The notes under the pieces are model-generated. The model was not told where the DNA came from and made no database searches. It was given only the letters and a program-made list of their open reading frames with translations. From the NCBI RefSeq assembly GCF_003628305.1, contig NZ_RBZM01000002.1, forward strand, positions 620,001-684,000: DNA of 64,000 nucleotides. Direction: 5' to 3'. The number at the start of each line of letters is the position of its first letter. The first letter of the stretch is position 1. Positions 7,335-15,832 of the stretch are shown piece by piece. A program made the position numbers and the translations under genes. The stretch is from Cohnella endophytica (GTDB lineage: Bacteria; Bacillota; Bacilli; Paenibacillales; Paenibacillaceae).

Positions 7335-9719
7335 TTATGGTTGTTCCTTGCTCCTTAGCTTATATATGCCGCCCCGGACGGTATCGAATCGAATGATACC
7401 GCTAGAGTCCGTATGCGTCTGGACAAGTCGACCCTCAATCTCTACCTCCAAAGGAGAGTCCGCCAGAACTTGGCATAAGCCTCCTGAACTCGCCTCTACT
7501 TCCGCCTCCTTCACCTTGCCATGTTCCCAAACGATCGAAACCTCGAATCCGCCCCTAGCACGAGCGCCTTTAACGAAACCGGTCGACCACTGTTCCGGCA
7601 AAGCAGGAAGCAAATGAATGTATCCTTGATGCGATTGCAAGAGAAGTTCCGCGATCCCTGAAGTCGCGGCAAAATTACCGTCGATCTGGAATGGAGGATG
7701 CGCATCGAAAAGATTGGCATAAACGCCTCCCATATGATAGTTTTCTTCCGTATCGTCTTCCACCAGTTGGAGCAGGTTGGATAGGAGCCCAAGCGCCCGG
7801 TTGCCGTTGCCGAAACGAGCCCATAGTCCGACTTTCCATCCGAGGCTCCAGCCCGTCCCTCCGTCTCCGCGACGGTCAAGCGAGCTTTCGGCAGCGGCCA
7901 TGAGCTCGGGCGTTTGCCGCCGGGTCAATTGACGGCCGGGATATACGCCGAAAAGATGGGAGACATGCCGATGGTGCCGGTCTTCATCCTCGAAATCCTC
8001 GGACCATTCCTGCAATTGTCCGTAGCTTCCGATCTGCATCGGATATAATCGGCTACGCGTACTCTCCAATTCCTCTCGGAAACTTTCATCTACGCCGAGA
8101 ATGCCTCCGGCTTCGATCAGATTGGTGAATAAATCCCACATCAAGGACATGTCCATCGTCGAAGCGATACTGACTCCCGACAAGCCGTCGGCCGTACGGA
8201 ATTTATGCTCCGGAGACGTGGAAGGCGACGTGATCAACCGTCCCGTACCGTCGTCGTGCAACCAATCCAGGCAAAATAACGCAGCTTCTTTCATAACCGG
8301 ATAAGCCTGCTCGCGCAAGAACGTCTCGTTCCTGCCGAAGGCGTAATGTTCCCAGAGATGCTGACATAACCATACTCCGCCCATCGGCCAAAGCGCCCAA
8401 ACCGCATCGCCGTGCCCGTAGTCTCCGACTGGCGATGTCTGACACCAAATATCGGAGTTGTGGTGCGCCGTCCATCCCTTGGCTCCGTAATGGACTTCCG
8501 CGGTTTTCTTGCCGTTGATCGCCAGCCTTCCGATTAAATCTAGTAACGGCGTATGACATTCCGCGAGATTACAAGTTTCGGCCGGCCAATAGTTCATTTC
8601 CGCGTTAATATTCAACGTCCAATTGCTGCTCCAAGGCGGGCGCGTTTCTTGGTTCCATATGCCCTGCAGATTCGCGGGTTGAGTTCCGGGTCGCGAACTG
8701 CCGATCATCAGATAACGGCCGTAATGAAAAAGCAGCTCCACGAGACCGGGATCACGAGCGCCGAATTCTCGAATACGCGTGTCCGTAGACAAATCCGAAG
8801 GAGCTATTGCCTTTCCCAAGCGAAGCTCCATGCGATTAAATAGCGCCTGATGATCTTGAACATGCCGTTGAAGCAAAACCTCATAGGGAAGGCGCAACGC
8901 TTTCTCCAGGTGAGAGGCGGCTTCGATGGTCGGATTCTTGCCTTCTCTCCCCGGAGAGCGATCGTAACCGTTGAAGCTCGTTGCCGCGCTGAAACACAAG
9001 GTTACGGCCGTAGCTCCCAAGATATGCATTCCGTCCCGGTTACATTCGATACGGCCACCCTCTAACCTTGCCCCCAATCTCCCTTCGAATCTCATCGTTT
9101 CCGTCGTCTCGGGATTGCCGTAGACGATCGGACGATCGGTTTCATAATAATTGGGATCGACTCGTTCCGGCGCGAAGCCCTTTAAGACGATCTGATCGAG
9201 CTCGACTCCGGTTTCATAACGCAGCGGACTTTCCAGCCTGGCATGTAGGTTCAACATGCCGGGTTGGCTTGCCTCAAGCCGTAGCACGATCGCTTGATCG
9301 GGAAACGAGGCGAACAGTTCCCGCGTATAGGTCACGTTTCCGACTCGATATTCAACTCTGGCGATCGCCTCGTCAAGATGTAGCGACCTGCGATAAGACT
9401 TAACCAGTCCGCCATGGTCGAACTTCAAGAACAAATCTCCAAGCGGCATATAAGACTGCGTATAAGGGCCCATCATTTTTTTGCTTGCTTGATCGGCCTC
9501 CGCGAATTTCCCTTCTGCCAGCAACCGTCGGACCTCAGGGAGAACTTCCAGCGCGTTAACGTTGTCGCGGTTATGGGGCGATCCGGACCATAACGTATCT
9601 TCGTTCAATTGAATGCGCTCGACTTCCGGACCCCCGAAGACCATAGCCCCTAAGCGACCGTTACCGACCGGCAATGCTTCCGTCCATCGGCGCGACGGCC
9701 GATCATATTGCAATTTCAA
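7335..9719 (-). CDS. GH95 glycosidase, alpha-L-galactosidase or alpha-L-fucosidase
   Basis: The start is a TTG at 9719 with AGGAGAG six bases upstream; a TTG at 9752 overlapping the regulator stop is less likely. The product (794 aa) covers the whole GH95 architecture: N-terminal beta-domain ('EALPVGNGRLGAM' near 15-27), linker, an (alpha/alpha)6 barrel with 'NINAEMNYWPAE' (about 370-381), 'HHNSDIW' and 'GDGGTGWSLGWK', and a C-terminal beta-domain. By alignment from memory to Bifidobacterium AfcA, the catalytic residues are Asn370, Asn372, Glu504 and Asp680. The AfcA active-site histidine that precedes the first Asn by two positions is Thr368 here, as reported for a Bacteroides alpha-L-galactosidase. 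There is no signal peptide, so it acts on imported oligosaccharides. It follows the two-component genes and precedes the importer. Confidence 0.9.
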   Translation of the reverse strand: MKLQYDRPSRRWTEALPVGNGRLGAMVFGGPEVERIQLNEDTLWSGSPHNRDNVNALEVLPEVRRLLAEGKFAEADQASKKMMGPYTQSYMPLGDLFLKFDHGGLVKSYRRSLHLDEAIARVEYRVGNVTYTRELFASFPDQAIVLRLEASQPGMLNLHARLESPLRYETGVELDQIVLKGFAPERVDPNYYETDRPIVYGNPETTETMRFEGRLGARLEGGRIECNRDGMHILGATAVTLCFSAATSFNGYDRSPGREGKNPTIEAASHLEKALRLPYEVLLQRHVQDHQALFNRMELRLGKAIAPSDLSTDTRIREFGARDPGLVELLFHYGRYLMIGSSRPGTQPANLQGIWNQETRPPWSSNWTLNINAEMNYWPAETCNLAECHTPLLDLIGRLAINGKKTAEVHYGAKGWTAHHNSDIWCQTSPVGDYGHGDAVWALWPMGGVWLCQHLWEHYAFGRNETFLREQAYPVMKEAALFCLDWLHDDGTGRLITSPSTSPEHKFRTADGLSGVSIASTMDMSLMWDLFTNLIEAGGILGVDESFREELESTRSRLYPMQIGSYGQLQEWSEDFEDEDRHHRHVSHLFGVYPGRQLTRRQTPELMAAAESSLDRRGDGGTGWSLGWKVGLWARFGNGNRALGLLSNLLQLVEDDTEENYHMGGVYANLFDAHPPFQIDGNFAATSGIAELLLQSHQGYIHLLPALPEQWSTGFVKGARARGGFEVSIVWEHGKVKEAEVEASSGGLCQVLADSPLEVEIEGRLVQTHTDSSGIIRFDTVRGGIYKLRSKEQP

Positions 9720-9748
9720 TGTAATCTCTCCTTTGGAGTGGATATCGT

Positions 9749-11344
9749 TCAATGTTTTACTTTTTTGGCCACGTACTCGCTAGGAAGAATTCCGCAGTAT
9801 TTTTTGAATACTTTACTGAAGTAGCCCGCGTCGCTGTAACCGACCCTCTCGGACAGTTCCTGCATTTTCATGTTGTCCGTATCCATGAGCAGCTTTGCTT
9901 GCTTCATCCTCACTTGCGTAATGAACTCGGCGATATTCATGTTGAATTCCTTGGAAAAAACTTTACGAATATAACTGGAATCCAGATGCAAATGTTTGGC
10001 GATATTCTCGACGCTAAGCTCGCTATCCACATAATGTTCTTCGATGAATTCTTGGACGTTGCGGGCGATCTTCTGTACCCTCGATACTTTCTGCTCCCGG
10101 TAATGGCTTATCGTTTGTCCGAAGAGCTGCGACAGCCATTGGAAAGATTCGTCCAACGACGCGATTTTCTTGATCTGCTGGTAGGGGCGGAAATCGTCCC
10201 CCAGAATCGTTTCGATATTGCCGCCCATTTCCGTAATGTACGACAAACACATGGAAACCACGCTCATAATGATCGCATACGTGAAATCGACCGGAAGCTG
10301 ATGGGATTGGATGTGCGCCTTCATTCGATATAACGCCTGATGAGCTTCGTCGTGCTCATGCCTGCGAAGCGCCGACAACAGTTGCTCGTTCAAGATCATC
10401 GGGTAAAAGCCCGATCCCTTATTGCTCTCCATAATCGCGCCGTATTCGATGACCCTTCCGTTACCAAGGATGAGCTTGTTCTGCAGCGCGATCGCCGACT
10501 CCGAATACGCGTCTCTGATTTCCGCAAGCCGGTGAACGATCCGGGAGACACCTACGGATACCGTAAACCGGAAATACTTCGCCACGTAATCGCAAAGCGT
10601 AGCGTAACTAGAATGATCGAACTCCTCAGCCTCGTCCGCGCGATTGAATCTTTGAATGCAAACGATGCGGCCTTCCGGACCGTTAAAAATCCATTTGTCG
10701 CTTTTGTCCTGCAGGATATCGCCCATCACGTTGGCCACAGCGAATTTCCATAGGGAAATTTCCCGATGCTTCGTCCAAAGCTGATAAAGATGATCGATGT
10801 CGATGGACGCCACCGAATAATATTGCTCGTTAAGCAGCGTTCCCTGTCCCTGGAAATGCCGGACGAATTCTTCTTCCTTCGCTTCGAACTCCCCTTCCAG
10901 CAACGCGTTAAGCAGCCGTTCCTGCGCATAGAAGGAATCGTCCTTAGCCCTGGCGGTTTCCTCTTGTTTCTTCTGCAAGATGAATTTGAATTTCAGCAAG
11001 GTCGACAGCATTTCTTCTTTCTTGAACGGCTTCAGAACATAGTCTTCGACCCCTAGCCTAATGGCCTTGCGCGCATATTCGAATTCGCCGTACCCCGTGA
11101 CGAGCGCGATCATCATCTCCGGGTACTTCATCTTTAATTGCTCGGCGACGCGAATTCCGTCCATAATCGGCATATTGATGTCGAGGAGCGCAATTTGAGG
11201 ACGCAAGGAGTCGGCTAACTCCAGCGCTTCCTCTCCGTTCCTGGCTTGCCCGCAAATTTCGAAGCCATGCTCCCCCCAGTCCACGAGATGGTAGAGATAA
11301 TCCCGGAAAACCGGCTCGTCATCTGCGATCAATACTTTAATCAT
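9749..11344 (-). CDS. YesN-type response regulator with AraC DNA-binding domain
   Basis: Product of 531 aa. The receiver domain (1-120) has acidic residues near position 9 and the phosphorylated Asp55 in 'LLDINMPIMDG'. A poorly conserved middle follows, then two AraC helix-turn-helix units at about 425-528 ('SVENIAKHLHLDSSYIRKVF', 'KMQELSERVGYSDAGYFSKVF'). It overlaps the kinase gene by 8 bases, so translation is coupled, and it should activate the GH95 and importer genes downstream of it when its kinase detects the sugar. Confidence 0.93.
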   Translation of the reverse strand: MIKVLIADDEPVFRDYLYHLVDWGEHGFEICGQARNGEEALELADSLRPQIALLDINMPIMDGIRVAEQLKMKYPEMMIALVTGYGEFEYARKAIRLGVEDYVLKPFKKEEMLSTLLKFKFILQKKQEETARAKDDSFYAQERLLNALLEGEFEAKEEEFVRHFQGQGTLLNEQYYSVASIDIDHLYQLWTKHREISLWKFAVANVMGDILQDKSDKWIFNGPEGRIVCIQRFNRADEAEEFDHSSYATLCDYVAKYFRFTVSVGVSRIVHRLAEIRDAYSESAIALQNKLILGNGRVIEYGAIMESNKGSGFYPMILNEQLLSALRRHEHDEAHQALYRMKAHIQSHQLPVDFTYAIIMSVVSMCLSYITEMGGNIETILGDDFRPYQQIKKIASLDESFQWLSQLFGQTISHYREQKVSRVQKIARNVQEFIEEHYVDSELSVENIAKHLHLDSSYIRKVFSKEFNMNIAEFITQVRMKQAKLLMDTDNMKMQELSERVGYSDAGYFSKVFKKYCGILPSEYVAKKVKH

Positions 11345-13163
11345 GGTCCACCGCTCCTTCCTTCTGAGGGATCGTAAGCGTAATTTCCGTGCTTACGTCC
11401 GGCTGGCTGCGAATATGAATGCCGAATTGGTCTCCGTAATAAAGCTTGATCCTCTCGCTCACGCTTCTAAGGCCGAATGATCGTTCCGACGTAACGCTCG
11501 CCGGATCGTTCCCCATCTGCTCCAGTTTCTCTCTCTGGAAGCCTACGCCGTTATCGATGACTTTCAGAATGACGTTGCCTTCTTCCAAATAACCTTTAAT
11601 TACGATTTGGCCCGAACGCATGCGCGGCTTAAGACCGTGGTAAATCGAATTCTCGACGAGAGGCTGAAGCGTTAGCTTCATGATGGAATAATCCAGAATA
11701 TCGTTATCCGCCTCGATGCGGAAATCTAAGATATCCGAGTAACGGGTTTTCTGGATAAACAAATAGTCTTCGGCGTTTTTCAGTTCCTCCCGGATGCTTA
11801 TGATTTCCTTGCCGTTACTCAGGGATATCCGATAATAATCGGCCAGCGCTTTGGTCGTATCGGCCGCCAAGGAAGTCTTGCCTTGTTCGCATAGAACGAA
11901 AATCAGATCCAGCGTATTGTAGAAAAAGTGAGGCTTGATCTGGGCTTGAATTAACGCAAGCTCGTACTCTCTCTTCTTTTTCTGCTCGGCCGTAACTTCA
12001 TGTAATAGATTTTTGATTTTCCCGATCATTTCGTTAAAGGTAACGGAAAGAATACCCGCTTCGTCATTGGATCTGATCTGGCTCGACGTATTCAAATTGC
12101 CTTCGCGAATTTGCTTGGCCACTTTGGTCAACTGCACGATCGGCTTGGCGATATGCCTGGATAGAAAATTCGAAACAATCAAAGCAATCGCGATGCAGAT
12201 CAAGCCGACGATAATGATCGTGATGGAGTTCGTGTATTTGTCTTTCGTGATGTCGTTTACAAGCACTTGCTTATACAAGATCCAATCCCGCTCGGGAATT
12301 TCCTTCTTCATGATCAAGTAATCGTCGCCGCCCTCGTTCAATCGAACGGAGGTAGACTGATCCTTGCCCAGAATCCAGTCGCTCATTCGAGGTTCCGATA
12401 TCTGCTTTAGCAACTTCGCTGCGTTTTTCGTGGCAATGATTTTCCCCGTCCGGTCGGCGATATAAAATCCGCCCTTGCCTTGTTTTCTCTCTTCCGGGAA
12501 GATCGAGGATATCGTGCTTTCCTTAATATTCATGATCAGAACCCCTAGGGTCTGCCCCGTCTGGAAGTCCACGACTCGTTTGCCAACGGTTAATACCGGA
12601 TTAGGGCCAGTAACCAAGTAATCCCTCGTCGTCATCGGAAACCACATCGTATCGGGAATGCCCGGACCCTGCAGTTTTCGAACCATATCGCTTTCCAACG
12701 CTTTGTCGAAATTGTCACCGAGCCGGGTGTTGGAAACGTATACATTATTCTGATTATCGATGTAGGCGATGGACTCGATATCCTTAAACGCCCTTAGATT
12801 GTAGTCGAACTCGTAGACCAGCTTATTTCCTAACCTTACGTTCGGATAAGCTTCTTGGGAGCCACTTCCCGGTTCCTCCGATCGGGGCTCCCCGATTCCA
12901 AGGTCCTCGTAGATCAAATTAATGTTCTTAACCAGCAATAACGTACTGGTTTCCCCCGTCTTGAGTATGCTTTGAATTCGCGTCGCGATAATGCTCGACT
13001 CGCCTGCGATATTATCTTCCGTTCTTTGCATCGACGATTGCGTGAAAATAGAGTTCGACGTAAATATGACGACCAAGAGAGGCAATATCACGATGGGAAT
13101 GAATACAACGTTGATCTTTTTGCGTATGAGCATGTTCCGGTACTTCTCGAAAAATCTGTTCAT
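11337..13163 (-). CDS. YesM-type sensor histidine kinase
   Basis: ATG at 13163 with GAGGTGG six bases upstream; 608 aa. Membrane helices near 17-35 and 300-325 bracket an extracellular dCache-like sensor. A HAMP domain follows ('NDEAGILSVTFNEMI'), then the His_kinase domain with 'IQAQIKPHFFYNTLDL' carrying the phosphorylated His, and an ATP-binding domain with the N-box 'LVENSIYHGL' and the G-box 'DNGVGF'. It partners the regulator that overlaps its end. First gene of the minus-strand run and divergent from the AraC gene at 13.25 kb. Confidence 0.93.
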   Translation of the reverse strand: MNRFFEKYRNMLIRKKINVVFIPIVILPLLVVIFTSNSIFTQSSMQRTEDNIAGESSIIATRIQSILKTGETSTLLLVKNINLIYEDLGIGEPRSEEPGSGSQEAYPNVRLGNKLVYEFDYNLRAFKDIESIAYIDNQNNVYVSNTRLGDNFDKALESDMVRKLQGPGIPDTMWFPMTTRDYLVTGPNPVLTVGKRVVDFQTGQTLGVLIMNIKESTISSIFPEERKQGKGGFYIADRTGKIIATKNAAKLLKQISEPRMSDWILGKDQSTSVRLNEGGDDYLIMKKEIPERDWILYKQVLVNDITKDKYTNSITIIIVGLICIAIALIVSNFLSRHIAKPIVQLTKVAKQIREGNLNTSSQIRSNDEAGILSVTFNEMIGKIKNLLHEVTAEQKKKREYELALIQAQIKPHFFYNTLDLIFVLCEQGKTSLAADTTKALADYYRISLSNGKEIISIREELKNAEDYLFIQKTRYSDILDFRIEADNDILDYSIMKLTLQPLVENSIYHGLKPRMRSGQIVIKGYLEEGNVILKVIDNGVGFQREKLEQMGNDPASVTSERSFGLRSVSERIKLYYGDQFGIHIRSQPDVSTEITLTIPQKEGAVDHD

Positions 13164-13251
13164 GCTTGCCACCTCTTCCTCTATGCGGTTTGCCGTTTTG
13201 AGATTAACATAGACTTATGAGTTGAATGGCTAGCGATTAGGAGTTGACCCT

Positions 13252-14136
13252 ATGAAAACCGACCAGAATAGAGGAACCTTCGGCTTTCGATTTAACGAGC
13301 AGCCCCATCTTCCGTTATGCTATTTATTCGCCGTAGGGAACGAATGCGTCCATGACTGCTCCTATCACTGGGATGGCCTCGTCCGTTCGGATGGTCCTCT
13401 CTTGCTCTTTCAATACACGACGAGCGGCGAAGGCGTTTTTGAAACGGGGGAAGACAGCTATCGGGTTCCTCAGGGGAGAGCATTCTTAGCGGAAATCCCC
13501 GACAACCATCGCTATTATCATCCGGGAGGCAAGCAGCCTTGGGAGTTTTATTTCTTGCTCATTCGACCCGGGTTAATCCTTCCGTTATGGGAGCAAATTA
13601 AAGCAAGCAAGGGACCTGTCCCTTTCTTGGATTCCGGAAGCATTCCCATTCGCATGCTGCGTGATATATTCGCCGAAGCCCAAGCCGGAAGGATCACGGA
13701 TCCTTATCTCGCATCCTCTTACGTCTATCAATTCATTACGGAGCTCAGTAGAGCGTCCGCGACAACGAACAGAAACAAGGATGGATGGCCCGACTCCATC
13801 CAAGAAGCCGTGCAATTCATGGATGCCAACTATTTCCGTATGATCGGACAAGATCAGCTGGCGGAAAAACTAAAGCTATCCAAATTTCATTTGTTGCGAA
13901 CGTTTACAAAATACGTCGGCGTAACGCCCAACGATTATTTGAACCGAATTCGAATGGAGAAATCCATTGAACTTCTTCGGACGACGGATTGGAGCATCGA
14001 GCGAATCGGTACGGCTGTCGGTTATTCTACCGGCAGTTATTTTATCAAAGTCTTTCACAAGTTCACCGGGCAGACGCCTGGTTCATTCCGGTCCGGAAAT
14101 CATAGCCTTCACTACAATCGACTGTTCTTCGATTAA
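13252..14136 (+). CDS. AraC-family transcriptional regulator
   Basis: ATG at 13252 behind AGGAGTTG; 294 aa. The N-terminal half is a cupin-like sugar-binding fold ('GVFETGEDSYRVPQGRAFLA'), and the C-terminal 100 residues carry the two AraC helix-turn-helix units ('LAEKLKLSKFHLLRTFTKYVG', 'IERIGTAVGYSTGSYFIKVF'). It is divergent from the kinase at 13.16 kb and 327 bases ahead of the GH27 gene in the same direction, so control of GH27 is plausible. The effector is unknown. Confidence 0.9.
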   Translation: MKTDQNRGTFGFRFNEQPHLPLCYLFAVGNECVHDCSYHWDGLVRSDGPLLLFQYTTSGEGVFETGEDSYRVPQGRAFLAEIPDNHRYYHPGGKQPWEFYFLLIRPGLILPLWEQIKASKGPVPFLDSGSIPIRMLRDIFAEAQAGRITDPYLASSYVYQFITELSRASATTNRNKDGWPDSIQEAVQFMDANYFRMIGQDQLAEKLKLSKFHLLRTFTKYVGVTPNDYLNRIRMEKSIELLRTTDWSIERIGTAVGYSTGSYFIKVFHKFTGQTPGSFRSGNHSLHYNRLFFD

Positions 14137-14165
14137 TATCATATCGTAATTATATTCATTAATCA

Positions 14166-14203
14166 TAGAGCAATTTAGTGCTATTGATTGAACTAAATTG
14201 CTC
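14166..14203 (+). terminator. Perfect 12-base hairpin after the AraC gene
   Basis: GAGCAATTTAGT (14168-14179) pairs exactly with ACTAAATTGCTC (14192-14203) around a 12-base loop. It lies 30 bases after the AraC stop. It is AT-rich with no T-run, so it could be a weak terminator or an operator. A related sequence recurs at 14357-14371. Confidence 0.5.
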
Positions 14204-14245
14204 AAGACATAGATTGGATTAAACTCCGCAATAATACCCAAATAT

Positions 14246-14293
14246 TAAAAGCACCGAACAGAAAGTAGAAACTTCGTTGGTCGATGCTTTTTA
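14246..14293. terminator. Second, imperfect hairpin in the 14.1-14.5 kb gap
   Basis: TAAAAGCACCGAAC pairs with GTTGGTCGATGCTTTTTA with a bulge; the ends give an A-run on one strand and a T-run on the other, as in bidirectional terminators. Together with the previous hairpin it accounts for much of the 327-base gap between the AraC and GH27 genes; a 15-base repeat and a -10 box fill the rest. Confidence 0.55.
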
Positions 14294-14356
14294 ACTACTC
14301 CTTTTCCCCTTTCATCGCGCACACCGTCATGTCTTCAGCTATTCCGATTGTATTTA

Positions 14357-14371
14357 TAGAGCAATTTTGTG
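14357..14371 (+). repeat. Second copy of TAGAGCAATTTWGTG element
   Basis: TAGAGCAATTTTGTG here repeats TAGAGCAATTTAGTG at 14166-14180 with one change. The copy here is not part of a hairpin and sits 35 bases before a TATAAT box (14406-14411) of the GH27 gene, the place expected for an activator or repressor site. Confidence 0.4.
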
Positions 14372-14405
14372 TTATCCAGCAATCTAAATTACGGTAGAAA
14401 ATTAA

Positions 14406-14411
14406 TATAAT
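14406..14411 (+). promoter_or_regulatory. Candidate -10 box for the GH27 gene
   Basis: TATAAT lies 52 bases before the GH27 start. No good -35 hexamer is visible at 17 bases, which fits a promoter that needs an activator. Confidence 0.4.
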
Positions 14412-14463
14412 AACGAACTATGATGAGAACAGAAAAGCAACTTTATCCAATAAGGAGCGTCTT

Positions 14464-15756
14464 ATGAGCCATCTACATTATGCGCCAACGCCGCCGATGG
14501 GCTGGAATAGCTGGGATTGTTACGGAGCAGCGGTAACGGAGGATGAGATTAGAGGGAATGCCGAGTATATGGCGGCCCATTTGAAAGAGTATAGTTGGGA
14601 GTACGTTATCGTCGATATCCAATGGTATGAGCCAGGGGCCAACTCCTCGCTATACCGTAAATACGTTCCGCTGGAGATGGACGAGTATTCCCGGTTGATG
14701 CCAGCCGTTAACCGATTTCCTTCCGCCGCGGACGGAAAGGGCTTCCGTCCTTTGTCCGACTACGTTCATAGCTTAGGCCTTAAATTCGGCATCCATATTA
14801 TGCGGGGAATTCCAAGACAAGCCGCTCATGCCGGTACACCGATCAAGAATTCAACGGCCACCGCAAGGGATATTGCCCATCCGAATTCGATTTGCCCGTG
14901 GAATACGGACATGTACGGAATCGAGGCTGCGCAAGAAGGTGCGCAAGCTTATTACGACTCCCTATTCGAGCTCTATGCGGAGTGGGGCGTCGATTTCATC
15001 AAGGTCGACGATATCGCGGCGTCCAAGCTGTACGATACGCATCAACCGGAGATCGAGCTCATTCGCAAGGCAATCGACCGTTGCGGACGTCCGATCGTGC
15101 TTAGTCTCTCGCCGGGACCCGCGCCCGTGCAGTTCGGTGAATTCCTGAAGGAGAACGCGAACATGTGGCGCATGACGGACGATTTCTGGGATTTGTGGGA
15201 ATTGCTCCTGGACATGTTCGATCGTTGCGAGAAATGGCAAGGCAAGGCGGGGAACGGAGCTTGGCCGGATTGCGACATGCTTCCCCTTGGTCATATCGGC
15301 ATCCGGTCCGTGGATGGCGGCGGAGCGGATCGTTGGACCCGGTTTACCCGTGACGAACAAGTGACCATGATGACGCTGTGGGGAATATTCCGTTCTCCCC
15401 TATTCTTCGGCGGAGAACTAAGGGATAACGACGAATGGACGAATTCGTTGCTTACGAACCACGACGTGCTGGGCATGCATAGGAACAGCTTCGGAGCTCG
15501 GCTCGTCAGCCGGGAAGGCGACCGAGTCGTATGGGCAGCTGACGGTCCGGACGGCGAAAGATATGTCGCTTTGTTTAATACGGGGGAATCAGAATTAGAA
15601 GTTTCCGTAGCGCTTTCGGAGCTTAAGCTTGAGGGTTCTGTTACGGCGAAGGAACTGTGGACGGGGAAGGATCTCGGACTTGTTGATGACAAGCTATCCG
15701 CTTATGTCGCACCGCATGGGGCTGTTCTATATCGCTTGAGCCGAACGAATTCATAA
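14464..15756 (+). CDS. GH27 alpha-galactosidase or beta-L-arabinopyranosidase
   Basis: ATG at 14464 with AAGGAG upstream; 430 aa, no signal peptide, so cytoplasmic. The N-terminus 'PPMGWNSWDCYG' is diagnostic of clan GH-D. The nucleophile is Asp182 in 'DFIKVDDIA', and the acid/base is probably Asp240 in 'RMTDDFWD'. The catalytic barrel spans about 1-340 and a small beta-sandwich closes the protein. GH27 members remove terminal alpha-D-galactose; some relatives with this general layout cleave beta-L-arabinopyranose, and the sequence alone does not decide. It stands alone between terminators, downstream of an AraC gene. Confidence 0.88.
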   Translation: MSHLHYAPTPPMGWNSWDCYGAAVTEDEIRGNAEYMAAHLKEYSWEYVIVDIQWYEPGANSSLYRKYVPLEMDEYSRLMPAVNRFPSAADGKGFRPLSDYVHSLGLKFGIHIMRGIPRQAAHAGTPIKNSTATARDIAHPNSICPWNTDMYGIEAAQEGAQAYYDSLFELYAEWGVDFIKVDDIAASKLYDTHQPEIELIRKAIDRCGRPIVLSLSPGPAPVQFGEFLKENANMWRMTDDFWDLWELLLDMFDRCEKWQGKAGNGAWPDCDMLPLGHIGIRSVDGGGADRWTRFTRDEQVTMMTLWGIFRSPLFFGGELRDNDEWTNSLLTNHDVLGMHRNSFGARLVSREGDRVVWAADGPDGERYVALFNTGESELEVSVALSELKLEGSVTAKELWTGKDLGLVDDKLSAYVAPHGAVLYRLSRTNS

Positions 15757-15770
15757 TACGTTCCTTTCAA

Positions 15771-15817
15771 CGAAACAAAGGGAGAAGCCCTTTCGACATG
15801 GCTTCTCCCTTCGTTCG
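15771..15817. terminator. Bidirectional terminator between GH27 and MATE genes
   Basis: AAAGGGAGAAGCC pairs with GGCTTCTCCCTT, extended by imperfect flanks. It lies between two converging genes and probably serves both. Confidence 0.8.
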
Positions 15818-15832
15818 CGCCGATATGATCTT

